Part shown: in pieces, positions 34,537-42,534 of the stretch
How positions within the stretch are numbered: position 1 is the stretch's first letter
How the letters are laid out: each line of letters begins with the position of its first letter
NCBI GenBank assembly: GCA_963767715.1
Contig: CAVYFA010000016.1
Coordinates: forward strand, 62,001 to 126,000
Direction of reading: 5' to 3'
DNA: 64,000 bases
DNA from: CAVSXS01 sp963767715
GTDB taxonomy: Bacteria; Chloroflexota; Ktedonobacteria; Ktedonobacterales; Ktedonobacteraceae
Position numbers and translations under genes: made by a program
The notes under the pieces: model-generated
Seen by the model: only the letters and a program-made list of their open reading frames with translations
The model's database searches: none
What the model was told of the DNA's origin: nothing

Positions 34537-34566
34537 AACCGGATGCCCTCAAAGAGGCATCCGGTT
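34537..34566. terminator. hairpin between convergent genes
   Basis: AACCGGATGCC and GGCATCCGGTT form a perfect 11-bp stem with an 8-base loop, 7 bases after the DUF929 stop. It could serve both strands. Confidence 0.65.
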
Positions 34567-34572
34567 TGACGC

Positions 34573-34746
34573 TTACCCGCGCCGGAAGCGACGCACGACC
34601 AGGAAAGCGCATCCAGCGATCGTTGCTACAACCAGGGGAACGAGCAACCAGAATTTCCGGCCGCGCTTTTTCGAAGAGGCTTCGATCTCGTCCACCAGGT
34701 TATCCGTATTAAGCTTCTTCTCGACGTCCGCCATCAAGCTTGTCAT
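34573..34746 (-). CDS. small single-pass membrane protein
   Basis: A 57-aa reading frame: a charged cytoplasmic N-terminus (MTSLMADVEKKLNTDNLVDE), one hydrophobic segment (FWLLVPLVVATIAGCAFLVV) and a basic end (RRFRRG). AAAGGA lies 9 bases before the ATG. It resembles small YtxH/DUF3618-like anchors only in layout, and no family is assigned. The gene converges with the DUF929 gene across a hairpin. Confidence 0.65.
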   Translation of the reverse strand: MTSLMADVEKKLNTDNLVDEIEASSKKRGRKFWLLVPLVVATIAGCAFLVVRRFRRG

Positions 34747-34913
34747 GTAAAATAGTCCTTTCCATTGGTTACTACTACCGGCATGGAACCGGTGTTGTGT
34801 ATTGTCTCAACATCAATACTCCCAATCTGTGCACAAAATGATTGGCACAAATTCAGTATAGATAGCACAGCATAATCTAGAGGCGTCAATTCATGGCTCC
34901 CCAAATGGGATTG

Positions 34914-35489
34914 TTATGAGATGCGGGGGTACCCCGGTATTTCTTGCTGAGGAATATGGGCAGGCCCACGGTGAAGTTCGTGAATGCAGTGTATTACCTT
35001 TGCTAAGGACTCGTCCATTGGATGAGAGGTGTCGATACAACACCCGTGATCGTCGAATTCCTCGTAGCGCTCCTTCCACCGCTCCCATTCTTCCCAGGAG
35101 GTGATCTGGAAATTGGATACCTGGCCTTTACGGCCCTCCAGCCGGCGTTTCTGCACCTCTGGTGGGCATTGGCAATGAACGACCAGTATTGGGGTGTGGA
35201 ATTCCTGCGCTATTTCCAGGCACTGCTCGTAGGTCCTGCGGTAAGTTAGAGGTGTGTCCACAACGACGCTCAAACCCAGCTTCAACTGCTCGCGTGCCAG
35301 GGTGAACATCATCTCATAGGAAAAATATCCGATCTGCGGCACATTTCCAAAGATGTCTACCGCGGTCTGGCGCAGGATATCTCGGTCGATCAGCGGTGCG
35401 TGCAGCGATGCCGCCAGCAGGCGGGCGATAGTGCTTTTCCCGGTACCAGGGTATCCTCGCATAATGAGAAACGTACTTGCATTCTGCAC
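34914..35489 (-). CDS. P-loop kinase-like protein (AAA_33 / zeta-toxin-like)
   Basis: A 191-aa nucleotide-binding protein with Walker A RGYPGTGKSTIA, a Walker B-like LSVVVDTPL, and the kinase lid region around PPEVQKRRLEGRKGQVSNFQ. This layout occurs in small-molecule kinases such as gluconate or chloramphenicol kinases and in zeta toxins. No antitoxin gene is adjacent, so a metabolic kinase is more likely. The start is GTG 35489; an internal ATG (residue 10) is an alternative because the ribosome-binding site is weak. Confidence 0.75.
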   Translation of the reverse strand: MQNASTFLIMRGYPGTGKSTIARLLAASLHAPLIDRDILRQTAVDIFGNVPQIGYFSYEMMFTLAREQLKLGLSVVVDTPLTYRRTYEQCLEIAQEFHTPILVVHCQCPPEVQKRRLEGRKGQVSNFQITSWEEWERWKERYEEFDDHGCCIDTSHPMDESLAKVIHCIHELHRGPAHIPQQEIPGYPRIS

Positions 35490-35702
35490 GGTGATGAACT
35501 TTCTTTGCTACGATGTCTGGGCAGTGAATAAAAGTGACTGCTGTTACAATAGTATAGACACTTTATAGCAACCTGTCTAGATGCTAGCCCTTTTGTTTTA
35601 TTGTCGTGCTTTTTCAACATGGAAACTGCTTGACGCCTTGCCTATATCACGTTATCATCCTACAGAGCAGATGATTTCTATTGGAAAAGGTAATTGATAC
35701 CT

Positions 35703-35936
35703 ATGATGAAGCGGCTGCGAGGTCGTAACCTTGCTCATCCAGGCTGCCTGGTCGGGATCACTCTTGGATTGACTGTTGGGATTATTCTCGCTGCAATTCT
35801 TGCGGTGAATAATGTGTCGTTGAATACAGTTTTACTCATCTGGCTTGGTCTTACGTTGCTGCTCGGCGCTCTCGGCTGGGTTATCGGCGACCGCCTGTCT
35901 TCGCGTTTCTCAACCCCTGATGAGCACCCATCATAG
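35703..35936 (+). CDS. small two-helix membrane protein
   Basis: About 77 aa. A basic start (MMKRLRGRNLAHPG) is followed by two hydrophobic segments (LVGITLGLTVGIILAAILAV and LLIWLGLTLLLGALGWVIGD) and a short polar tail. GAAAAGG lies 12 bases before ATG 35703 and 3 bases before an in-frame TTG at 35694, so the exact start is unsure. No family is recognised. Confidence 0.6.
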   Translation: MMKRLRGRNLAHPGCLVGITLGLTVGIILAAILAVNNVSLNTVLLIWLGLTLLLGALGWVIGDRLSSRFSTPDEHPS

Positions 35937-36218
35937 AGGCGCGATGATGTCGCGTCTCATCATCCTCTAGCAACTTATGTAAAAATGTGCTATAGTATTG
36001 TTGCAAAGGTAGCAAACGTTGCCTATATGGCATATAGCAGTTTGTTTCTCCCCAATGCCGAACTGAGGAGCAGTGGCGCTCCAGGGCAATGAGGCGCGTC
36101 CCCCGTATATGCCGTATCGTCGTGGATTCTCCAGGGTAGTTGGCCACAAGATACGGGTTTCCCCTTAGGTTTGTTCCTGAAATGAGCCAGGAAGAAGCAG
36201 ATATTAGGAGGATGCCTG

Positions 36219-36446
36219 ATGTCAAAGAATGAATTTCGCCAGCCTGTAGCTATAGATGCTGCTCCGCGGGGCAGCCTGTGTGAGTGGTGTGGTAAGCCCG
36301 CAGAGGTGCAGCTCACCGCCATCGGCGGCACCGCGCATAATGATAGTGGTCTCTTCTGCCGCCCGTGCGGTGAGGATTTCAAGCGCGCCGTGATGAATGC
36401 CAACGCCCTCAAAGGCCAGGGTGATACCCGCGTTCAAGCCGTATAA
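36219..36446 (+). CDS. small zinc-ribbon-like protein
   Basis: A 75-aa protein with two Cys pairs (SLCEWCGKPAEVQLT and LFCRPCGEDFKRAV) spaced as in a treble-clef zinc ribbon. AGGAGG is 7 bases before the ATG. No known family; possibly a nucleic-acid- or protein-binding adaptor. The stop is three bases from a very long hairpin shared with the convergent korB gene. Confidence 0.7.
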   Translation: MSKNEFRQPVAIDAAPRGSLCEWCGKPAEVQLTAIGGTAHNDSGLFCRPCGEDFKRAVMNANALKGQGDTRVQAV

Positions 36447-36449
36447 GCA

Positions 36450-36529
36450 TATCGGACAGCCGAATAAGGCGGAATGGGCGAGTAACGCATTCGTTACTCG
36501 CCCATTCCGCCTTATTCGGCTGTCCGATA
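36450..36529. repeat. 38-bp perfect inverted repeat between convergent genes
   Basis: Arms 36450-36487 and 36492-36529 are exactly complementary with a 4-base loop (CATT). The arm begins TATCGGACAGCCGAATAAGG. It occupies almost the whole space between the stops of the zinc-ribbon gene and korB and has no T tract. It could act as a two-way terminator or give a very stable double-stranded RNA. Confidence 0.95.
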
Positions 36530-36539
36530 GAGAAGCGAC

Positions 36540-37385
36540 TCAGACGTAGCGCTGCATATACTTCTCGAGATCGAACGTCTTCGCCTGCTGAACCTGCTGA
36601 TGCGCCGCCTCATCCATCGTCGGGCGGTCCTCCTGGAAGAAGATACCCACGTAAGGCTTCTCCGTCTCCATCGACAACTCCAGCGCCTTACCGCGACTGT
36701 GCATGTCGTGATCGGTAGGGATTGGCGTGACCGTCGTCTTCCATACATCCATCGTATTGTAGAATGTCGGGCACGGGCTGAGCACGTGGATGAACGAGAA
36801 TCCCTTGTGCTGGATGCCCTGTTCGACCAGCGTTGCCAGCTCTTTTGGCTTCGATGAAAACCCGCGCGCCACGAAGCTCACATTGAGCGAAAGCGCGGTG
36901 GCAATCGGGTTGAATTGGGAGGCGAGCAGGCCGTAGGGTGTCGATTTGGTGATGTGCCCTGTCGGCGAGGTGGGCGAGGTCTGGCCCTTGGTCAGGCCGT
37001 AGGTCTCGTTATCCATCGCCACCACCGTAATATCGATGTTGCGCAGCGCCGCGTGGATCAAGTGCCCGGCGCCGATGCTGAACATGTCGCCGTCACCGCC
37101 GACTGCCACGACAGTCAGGTCTGGGCGTGACATCTTCAAGCCCTGCGCCAAGGGCAGAGCGCGGCCATGCAGGCTGTGAATGCCAAAGGTCTGCACAAAG
37201 TGCGGCAGGCGGCTCGAACACCCTATTCCCGAAACCACCACCGTCTCATCGGGCTGGAGCTTCAAGGTAGACAGGGCATTATAGATCGAGTTCAATACGC
37301 CGAAGTCGCCACAGCCGGGACACCACGTCGGCTTGACTTCACTTTTGTAATCCTTCGGTGTCAGTGTGATCGTTGATTGCGTCAC
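36540..37385 (-). CDS. korB: 2-oxoacid:ferredoxin oxidoreductase, beta subunit
   Basis: The thiamine diphosphate subunit of a 2-oxoglutarate-type (or other 2-oxoacid) ferredoxin oxidoreductase, which makes acyl-CoA and reduced ferredoxin. 281 aa: PTWCPGCGDFGVLN at the N-terminus, GIGCSSRLPHF, and the TPP/Mg motif VGGDGDMFSIG...NIDITVVAMDNETYGLTKGQ. LSPCPTFYN adds a conserved Cys. It starts with GTG two bases after the korA stop, behind GAGGAGG, so translation is coupled. It is closest in style to the two-subunit KorAB enzymes of aerobic bacteria. Confidence 0.9.
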   Translation of the reverse strand: MTQSTITLTPKDYKSEVKPTWCPGCGDFGVLNSIYNALSTLKLQPDETVVVSGIGCSSRLPHFVQTFGIHSLHGRALPLAQGLKMSRPDLTVVAVGGDGDMFSIGAGHLIHAALRNIDITVVAMDNETYGLTKGQTSPTSPTGHITKSTPYGLLASQFNPIATALSLNVSFVARGFSSKPKELATLVEQGIQHKGFSFIHVLSPCPTFYNTMDVWKTTVTPIPTDHDMHSRGKALELSMETEKPYVGIFFQEDRPTMDEAAHQQVQQAKTFDLEKYMQRYV

Positions 37386-37387
37386 GT

Positions 37388-39181
37388 TTAGCTAACCTCC
37401 TCGATGGCCCGCAAAATCTCGCCGGCGGTGAAGGGAATGCCGCCGAATTTGTTCACCCGGATGGCTTGCAGGCCATATTTTGCTCCTAACAGATTGGCAA
37501 GCTGGCCGGAATAGTTGCACTCAGGCACGATGACCGTGTGTACCGAGCGGATGAAGTCGTGAATAGCGCGGTCCGGCAGCGGCGACAGGATACGTGGATG
37601 CAGCGATGCCACTTTGTAGCCCTTCTCGCGTGCACGGTCCACCGCTTCCTGGATAGCGCCCTCGGTTGATCCCCAACCGATGATGCCGACCGTCGCCTGC
37701 GGGTCGCCGTAGCGCACGGGCGGTGGCAGCTCATCGGCTGCTGTGACCAGCTTGCGATAGCGCTTCTCCATCATCGCGGTGTGGTCTTCTGGCTCGTAGT
37801 TGGGATGTCCGTAGATATCGTGTTCCAGGCCGGTCGCCACATAGGTGGGTGCGCCCGCACCCGGTTTGGATGTCGGCGAGATGCCGCTCGCGGTGTAAGC
37901 ATAGCGCGCGAAAGCATACTCTTCCTCCTCGACGCCAACGGCGTGACCGTTGCTCGCCATGCCGTTAGCACTGCTATGCTCGTACGCTCCGTTTGCTCCA
38001 TTGGCTCTGAATTGCAGCCGCTCCTCGACCTGCATCGGCTTGAAGGCGCTGCGGTCGACGCTTTCGACGCGGGCGGTCAGGGACTGGTCGGTCAAGAAGA
38101 TGACGGGCATCTGATAATGCTCGGCCATGTTGAAGGCCTCGATCATCAACCTGTAGCAGTCCGCCACATTCGCTGGCGCGACCACGATACGCGGAGTATC
38201 GCCGTGACTGGTGCTGAGCGCGAAGCTCAGGTCTGACTGCTCCATCTTGGTCGGCATGCCCGTGCTGGGACCCGCGCGCTGGGCATCGACGATCACCACC
38301 GGCAGCTCGGCCATCGACGCGTAGCCGATCGCCTCGCTCATCAGCGAAAAGCCGGGACCGGAGGTCGCAGTCATGGCGCGAGTACCGCCAAAGGAAGCGC
38401 CGATCACGGCAGTAATGGCAGCGATCTCGTCCTCCGCCTGCAGGAAGGTGCCACTGTTCGATGGCAGCTCCTTGGCCAGTCCCTCCATGATATCGCTGGC
38501 CGGAGTAATGGGGTAGCCAGCGAAGAAGCCGCAGCGCGCTGCCAGTGCCCCGGCTACTACCGCCTGGTTGCCGTTGAGCACCACGCGGTCGGCCTTCTCG
38601 ACTGGACCGAGCCGGTACGGATCGCGCTTGGCAATCTGCTCGGTGACATATCTGGAGGCAACATCCAGAGCCAGCATGTTCTTTTCCATCAAGATCGGGT
38701 TCGCTTTACGCGACTTCGAGAGCTTTGACTCGACCACCTGGGTTATCGCTTGCAAGGGTGGGCCGAACAGGCCGGAAATCGCGCCCAGCATCACCATGTT
38801 CTTGGCCTGGAACATCTGGACTTCTTTACGCGCCAGGTCGTTGAAAGGGACAGGATACGCGATGTAATCTTCGGTCTCCGGGGTAAAATCGGAGGGATCG
38901 TAAATCAGCACGCCGCCGTGCCGCAGATCGCTGGCGTTTCGATCATAGGCTTCTTTGTTCAAGCAAATCAGCACGTCGGCAAAGTCACCCATCGACTTGA
39001 CGGGTGCATCGCTAATACGCACCTGAAACAAACAAGGCCCGCCTAAAATCTCGGCAGGGAACGTGCGGAAGGTATAAACGTGGTATCCCCACCGTGCGGC
39101 GGCCAGGGCCAGGATATCGCCACCTGAGATGGTTCCTTCACCCGACTCGCCGCCTATTCGTATTGTCACTTCATTCACCAT
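37388..39181 (-). CDS. korA: 2-oxoacid:ferredoxin oxidoreductase, fused gamma-alpha subunit
   Basis: A 597-aa fusion. The N-terminal gamma domain (IRIGGESGEGTISGGDILAL; FRTFPAEILGGPCLFQVRIS) is followed by the alpha pyrimidine-binding domain (AGALAARCGFFAGYPITPAS; QAEDEIAAITAVIGASFGGT; MTATSGPGFSLMSEAIG; HGDTPRIVVAPANVADCYRL) and a C-terminal CoA-binding region. A Gly/Asn-rich linker interrupts the alpha part near residue 400. ATG 39181 follows AGGGGG at about 7 bases; the frame from 39271 has no such site. It is first in the korAB operon, with an extended -10 promoter and a GC-rich leader hairpin. Confidence 0.92.
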   Translation of the reverse strand: MVNEVTIRIGGESGEGTISGGDILALAAARWGYHVYTFRTFPAEILGGPCLFQVRISDAPVKSMGDFADVLICLNKEAYDRNASDLRHGGVLIYDPSDFTPETEDYIAYPVPFNDLARKEVQMFQAKNMVMLGAISGLFGPPLQAITQVVESKLSKSRKANPILMEKNMLALDVASRYVTEQIAKRDPYRLGPVEKADRVVLNGNQAVVAGALAARCGFFAGYPITPASDIMEGLAKELPSNSGTFLQAEDEIAAITAVIGASFGGTRAMTATSGPGFSLMSEAIGYASMAELPVVIVDAQRAGPSTGMPTKMEQSDLSFALSTSHGDTPRIVVAPANVADCYRLMIEAFNMAEHYQMPVIFLTDQSLTARVESVDRSAFKPMQVEERLQFRANGANGAYEHSSANGMASNGHAVGVEEEEYAFARYAYTASGISPTSKPGAGAPTYVATGLEHDIYGHPNYEPEDHTAMMEKRYRKLVTAADELPPPVRYGDPQATVGIIGWGSTEGAIQEAVDRAREKGYKVASLHPRILSPLPDRAIHDFIRSVHTVIVPECNYSGQLANLLGAKYGLQAIRVNKFGGIPFTAGEILRAIEEVS

Positions 39182-39210
39182 TGAATGCCCCCTGGGTAAA
39201 AAATTGTAGA

Positions 39211-39298
39211 CCGCGCCGTTTACTAGAATGTTTGGCGCGGCCCTAAAGCAACAGGTGTGGCGTATGTACATTCACTATGACACCTCGACATTATATCA
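39211..39298 (-). promoter_or_regulatory. korAB promoter and leader hairpin
   Basis: The minus strand has an extended -10 box, TGATATAAT (39290-39298), without a good -35. The leader contains CCGCGCC/GGCGCGG (39211-39217 with 39234-39240), then TCTACAATTTTTT. The T run is 7 bases from the stem, so attenuation is only possible. Confidence 0.45.
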
Positions 39299-39554
39299 CA
39301 CTTTCTACATAACGAAGTATCTGTTAATATGAATTTCCCGCTACCTCATGAAATTTCCTGTGAACGAGGGGAGGGACAATCACCTGGCAAGGAACATTCT
39401 TGCCGATTCTGCGTCTAAAATAAATAGCTGGACCGGGTATGGACCAAGCAAGGGCTCGATGTGTTACACTACGTATAGCGCCGTCCTCTTTTGCTCTTAG
39501 TCGTTCTGTAGGTTGCCTCAGCACTCGCTGATAGCCGAAAAAAAGGTGGACACC
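39299..39554. other. divergent intergenic region
   Basis: No gene is visible between korA and the membrane-protein gene. The right part must hold the promoter of the latter, but no consensus pair was found. Confidence 0.4.
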
Positions 39555-40289
39555 ATGAAGAACATGCTCGTCAGGCACATCCTCGACCTGCACCCAGTTC
39601 CACTGTACGCCGTTTTCATAGCCTCGTTTGCTTCCGCCATCCTGCTGGGGCTACATTTCATGGAAATGGGCTGGCAACTGTGGCTGATCGCGATACTGAT
39701 CTTGCTGGCCTGGTCGCCCATCTTCTTCTTCACGACGCGCGCGCTGTACCAGCGTTATCGCTGGGTCGCCTTCTTCTTCGTACTGCTGGTCGCCCAGAGC
39801 GCCCACTTCACCGAACATATTGCGCAGATGGTCCAGATCCACATCCTCGGTTTGAGTGGGTCGCAGGCGCACGGCATCATTGGTGTGCTCGATTTCGAGT
39901 GGACCCACTTCCTTTTCGATGCCGGCTTCGTCCCCATCTGTGCCTATACACTCTTCGTAGTTTTCCGCAAAAGCAATCCCTGGCTCTGGGTCTTGCTTCC
40001 CATAGTGACCTGGCACATGGCCGAACATATCGCTATCATGAACTTCTACCTGCGGACCGGCATCGTTGGCTCCCCCGGCCTGCTGGCTCACGGGGGCGCT
40101 ATCGCCGGAGGGCTGCCGCTCACGCGCCCCGACTTGCATTTCCTCTATAACCTGGCAGAAGAGACGCTCATCGTCGTCGCCTATCTGCACCAGATCAAAC
40201 GTCTGCCCGCCGTTGAAAAACAGCCCGTCTCTGCCGTTCCAACTCAGGCGCAGACGAGTTGGCCGTCGGGTCGGATAGAAATATCCTGA
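39555..40289 (+). CDS. six-helix membrane protein with conserved His motifs
   Basis: A 244-aa polytopic protein with about six hydrophobic segments. Histidine/acid clusters lie at helix ends: SAHFTEHIAQM, DFEWTHFLFD, TWHMAEHIAIM and LHFLYNLAEE. Such HxxEH patterns can bind metal, as in membrane di-metal enzymes, but no family is recognised. The ATG follows AAAGGTGG at 4-5 bases; earlier in-frame starts lack a site. It is followed by a methyltransferase gene in the same direction after about 100 bases. Confidence 0.75.
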   Translation: MKNMLVRHILDLHPVPLYAVFIASFASAILLGLHFMEMGWQLWLIAILILLAWSPIFFFTTRALYQRYRWVAFFFVLLVAQSAHFTEHIAQMVQIHILGLSGSQAHGIIGVLDFEWTHFLFDAGFVPICAYTLFVVFRKSNPWLWVLLPIVTWHMAEHIAIMNFYLRTGIVGSPGLLAHGGAIAGGLPLTRPDLHFLYNLAEETLIVVAYLHQIKRLPAVEKQPVSAVPTQAQTSWPSGRIEIS

Positions 40290-40390
40290 TCCTGGCATTG
40301 CCGGCAGGCAGAAGGAAAAGCCAGGCATAAACAGGCTGGGTTTTTACGGATTACAAGGAATTTATCGCGCTATGAGGATAGATATAAGCC

Positions 40391-41212
40391 ATGGACGAGA
40401 TCGCAGAGTACAATATCAAACGCTGGAAGGCGCTCGCCGAGGCTAATGCCTTGTTTACTCGCCCGGCCCTCGACCTTACCGCGGCTTCAGCGCGTGAATC
40501 ACTTGATCCTGAAGGGCGGTTGGGCCAACTGTCAGGAAAGCGGGTACTCTGCCTGGCAAGCGGTGGGGGAAAGCAATCGGCGATGTTTGCTCTTCTGGGA
40601 TGCCAGGTGACTGTGCTTGACATCTCCCACGAGCAACTCCTGCGCGACCGCGAAACCGCCAGGCACTACCAGTGTTCTATCGAAACAGTGCAGGGAGACA
40701 TGCGCGATCTTTCCGGCTTCCCGGAAGCAGCATTCGACATCGTCTGGCATCCCTACTCAATCAACTTTGTCCCGGATGTTCGCGTCGTGTTTCAACAGGT
40801 TGCCCGCGTCCTCCGCCAGGGAGGGCTCTATTACCTGCATTGCGCCAACCCATTTTTTAGCGGTATGACCGAGCAGGATTGGAATGGCGAGGGGTATATT
40901 CTGAGACATCCTTTCATCGATGGCGCCGAGATCACCTATGACGACCAGGACTGGATCTACACGCGCGATGCCTCGACGGTATCCGTCCCGGCGCCAAGAG
41001 AGTACCGGCATACGTTGAGCACCCTCTTGAAGGGCCTTCTAGAGCTAGGCTTCGTCATCGAGCACGTGTCCGATTCAACTGACCTGGCTCCCAACCTGAA
41101 CGCCGAACCGGGAACGTGGGATCATTTCGTGGCATATGCCCCACCCTGGCTGGCTTTCTGGACGACGTACAGGCCGGGAAGCGGTTTCTCAAAGGGCAAT
41201 GAAAAGTTGTGA
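40391..41212 (+). CDS. class I SAM-dependent methyltransferase
   Basis: A 273-aa methyltransferase of the class I fold. Motif I is VLCLASGGGKQSAMFALLG, with the acidic motif II residue in VTVLDIS, followed by VQGDMRDLSGFPEAAFDIVW and the post-motif LRQGGLYYLHCANPF. The N-terminus (MDEIAEYNIKRWKALAEANA) is typical of small-molecule or UbiE-like enzymes of the COG2226 type. The substrate is unknown. It ends about 20 bases before the second copy of the dispersed repeat. Confidence 0.85.
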   Translation: MDEIAEYNIKRWKALAEANALFTRPALDLTAASARESLDPEGRLGQLSGKRVLCLASGGGKQSAMFALLGCQVTVLDISHEQLLRDRETARHYQCSIETVQGDMRDLSGFPEAAFDIVWHPYSINFVPDVRVVFQQVARVLRQGGLYYLHCANPFFSGMTEQDWNGEGYILRHPFIDGAEITYDDQDWIYTRDASTVSVPAPREYRHTLSTLLKGLLELGFVIEHVSDSTDLAPNLNAEPGTWDHFVAYAPPWLAFWTTYRPGSGFSKGNEKL

Positions 41213-41233
41213 GAAAACATATACCAAGCAAAA

Positions 41234-41455
41234 GACTTGTCAAAAATATCCGCGTTCCAGAAAATATTTTTTGGGCCCGCTAAATCCGCCTGAGAAGCTG
41301 CTTCAGGCAGGTACCGATGATCATTTACCGCTCAAAATGAGCGGTAAATTTCCAGGAACTTCGCCGCTACAGGCTGCTGGGGTGAGAAGCGACGGTCGAC
41401 ACTGGCCTGCAGGGGTGGTCGCAACGGCTGGAAGCGGGCGGCGATCAGCAGGGCC
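41234..41455 (+). repeat. dispersed multi-palindromic repeat, copy 2
   Basis: Matches copy 3 (59512-59737) along its whole length at an estimated 80% and copy 1 (9441-9604) over the shared core. Internal palindromes are: CCAGAAAATATTTTTTGG; CCTGAGAAGCTGCTTCAGG; and a perfect 11-bp arm pair TTTACCGCTCA/TGAGCGGTAAA with a 3-base loop. It begins right after the methyltransferase gene. Confidence 0.88.
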
Positions 41456-41601
41456 GAGGCAATGTTGGCCACGGGTTCCTGCCAGAGGCTGCCGATGTAG
41501 AAGTCCTGTATGATCGATTTGGCTCGCTGGAGAGCGCGTAGCCACAATCTCAATTATCCTCTTCCCAACGGCAGGGGAGTGTGGTACAATACGTCCCGCG
41601 A

Positions 41602-41674
41602 GGGCCCATAGCTCAGCGGTTAGAGCTGCCGGCTCATAACTGGTAGGTCGCTGGTTCGATCCCAGCTGGGCCCA
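41602..41674 (+). tRNA. tRNA-Met (anticodon CAT)
   Basis: Acceptor stem GGGCCCA pairs with TGGGCCC, discriminator A. Anticodon loop CTCATAA. D arm GCTC..GAGC, T arm GCTGG-TTCGATC-CCAGC. All seven acceptor pairs form, which points to elongator Met rather than initiator; tRNA-Ile with a modified C34 cannot be ruled out. A TACAAT box lies at 41585-41590. CCA is not encoded. Confidence 0.92.
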
Positions 41675-41921
41675 TTTTAGTTTCTTGTTCTAGTTGCTAT
41701 CGTCTGTTTAGATCTACCGTCTCAGCTAGTGAAAGGAAATTGCCTATCGAGAAACCTTCACGTTATCGCTTCACTGTCTCGCTCCAGTGGTCGAATCGTC
41801 GAAGGTTGCTTGTTGTCAATTTCCAGCCTCCTGCTCATCCTTCTTCCTCTGCCACTCTACGGTAAGTGAATCCTTTGTGAGTCAGTAAAGCACAGTGTTC
41901 CCTCGACCGTAATGTTTGTGA

Positions 41922-42212
41922 AACACATGGGAAATCGTCTGGCGCATCGGTACACGTGGTGTCATCACCGCGCTCGATGGGGAGACGCTCACGCTCGATC
42001 TCGGCTACCGGGTCCTCACCATCCCGCTACGCGATGGCCGTCCAGATAATGATCTCAGCGCACCGCTCACTATAGGCACCGAGGTATTGCTTCATGGCAA
42101 GCTCGACGAAGCGATCGTCTCAGACACCTTCATCGACGGAGAACCCGCCCATCCCGAGTATCTCCAGGCACATCTCGCCGAGGTCATAGCGCGCCATAGC
42201 TACCAGGCGTAG
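41922..42212 (+). pseudogene. gene fragment lacking a start
   Basis: A clean 96-codon frame (RIGTRGVITALDGETLTLDL; GYRVLTIPLRDGRPDND; PAHPEYLQAHLAEVIARHSY) runs from a TGA at 41919-41921 to a stop at 42210. It has no usable ATG, GTG or TTG near its beginning. The composition is protein-like, so this is probably the 3' remnant of a truncated gene. The family is unknown. Confidence 0.45.
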
Positions 42213-42244
42213 CAGCTTACCTGGAGCACCCGGTCTCCAACCCT

Positions 42245-42333
42245 GAGCGGAGGTCCCAGAATCTGTCGGATATCCTGAAAGTACATGAAGGACTCCCAAA
42301 GGAATATCTGACAGATTCTGGGACCTTCCGCTC
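42245..42333. repeat. 89-base imperfect inverted repeat
   Basis: GAGCGGA-GGTCCCAGAATCTGTC at the left pairs with GACAGATTCTGGGACCTTCCGCTC at the right with a single unpaired base, and the stem continues inward with GATAT and AGG pairs. The whole could fold into a 30-bp hairpin. It could be a small non-autonomous element or an RNA hairpin. Confidence 0.75.
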
Positions 42334-42534
42334 GATCTGGCAATTGCTTTGCACAACGTGATATTATAACAATAACCTTGTCCATGTTCGATATATCGTT
42401 AGATGGTCTACCCGGATGGCTATGCGCGAGGATCGAGCCAGCTTAGCATTAGATACAAGATCCCTCCGATCTGCAACGCCGACCCTGCATCTCGATGTGG
42501 AAGTTCTTTCATCAATGCTGGGGAGGACGATCTA

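Noticed and set aside
34914..35489. Zeta-type toxin of a toxin-antitoxin pair
   Set aside because: The P-loop kinase fold fits, but no small antitoxin gene is adjacent; a metabolic kinase is more likely.
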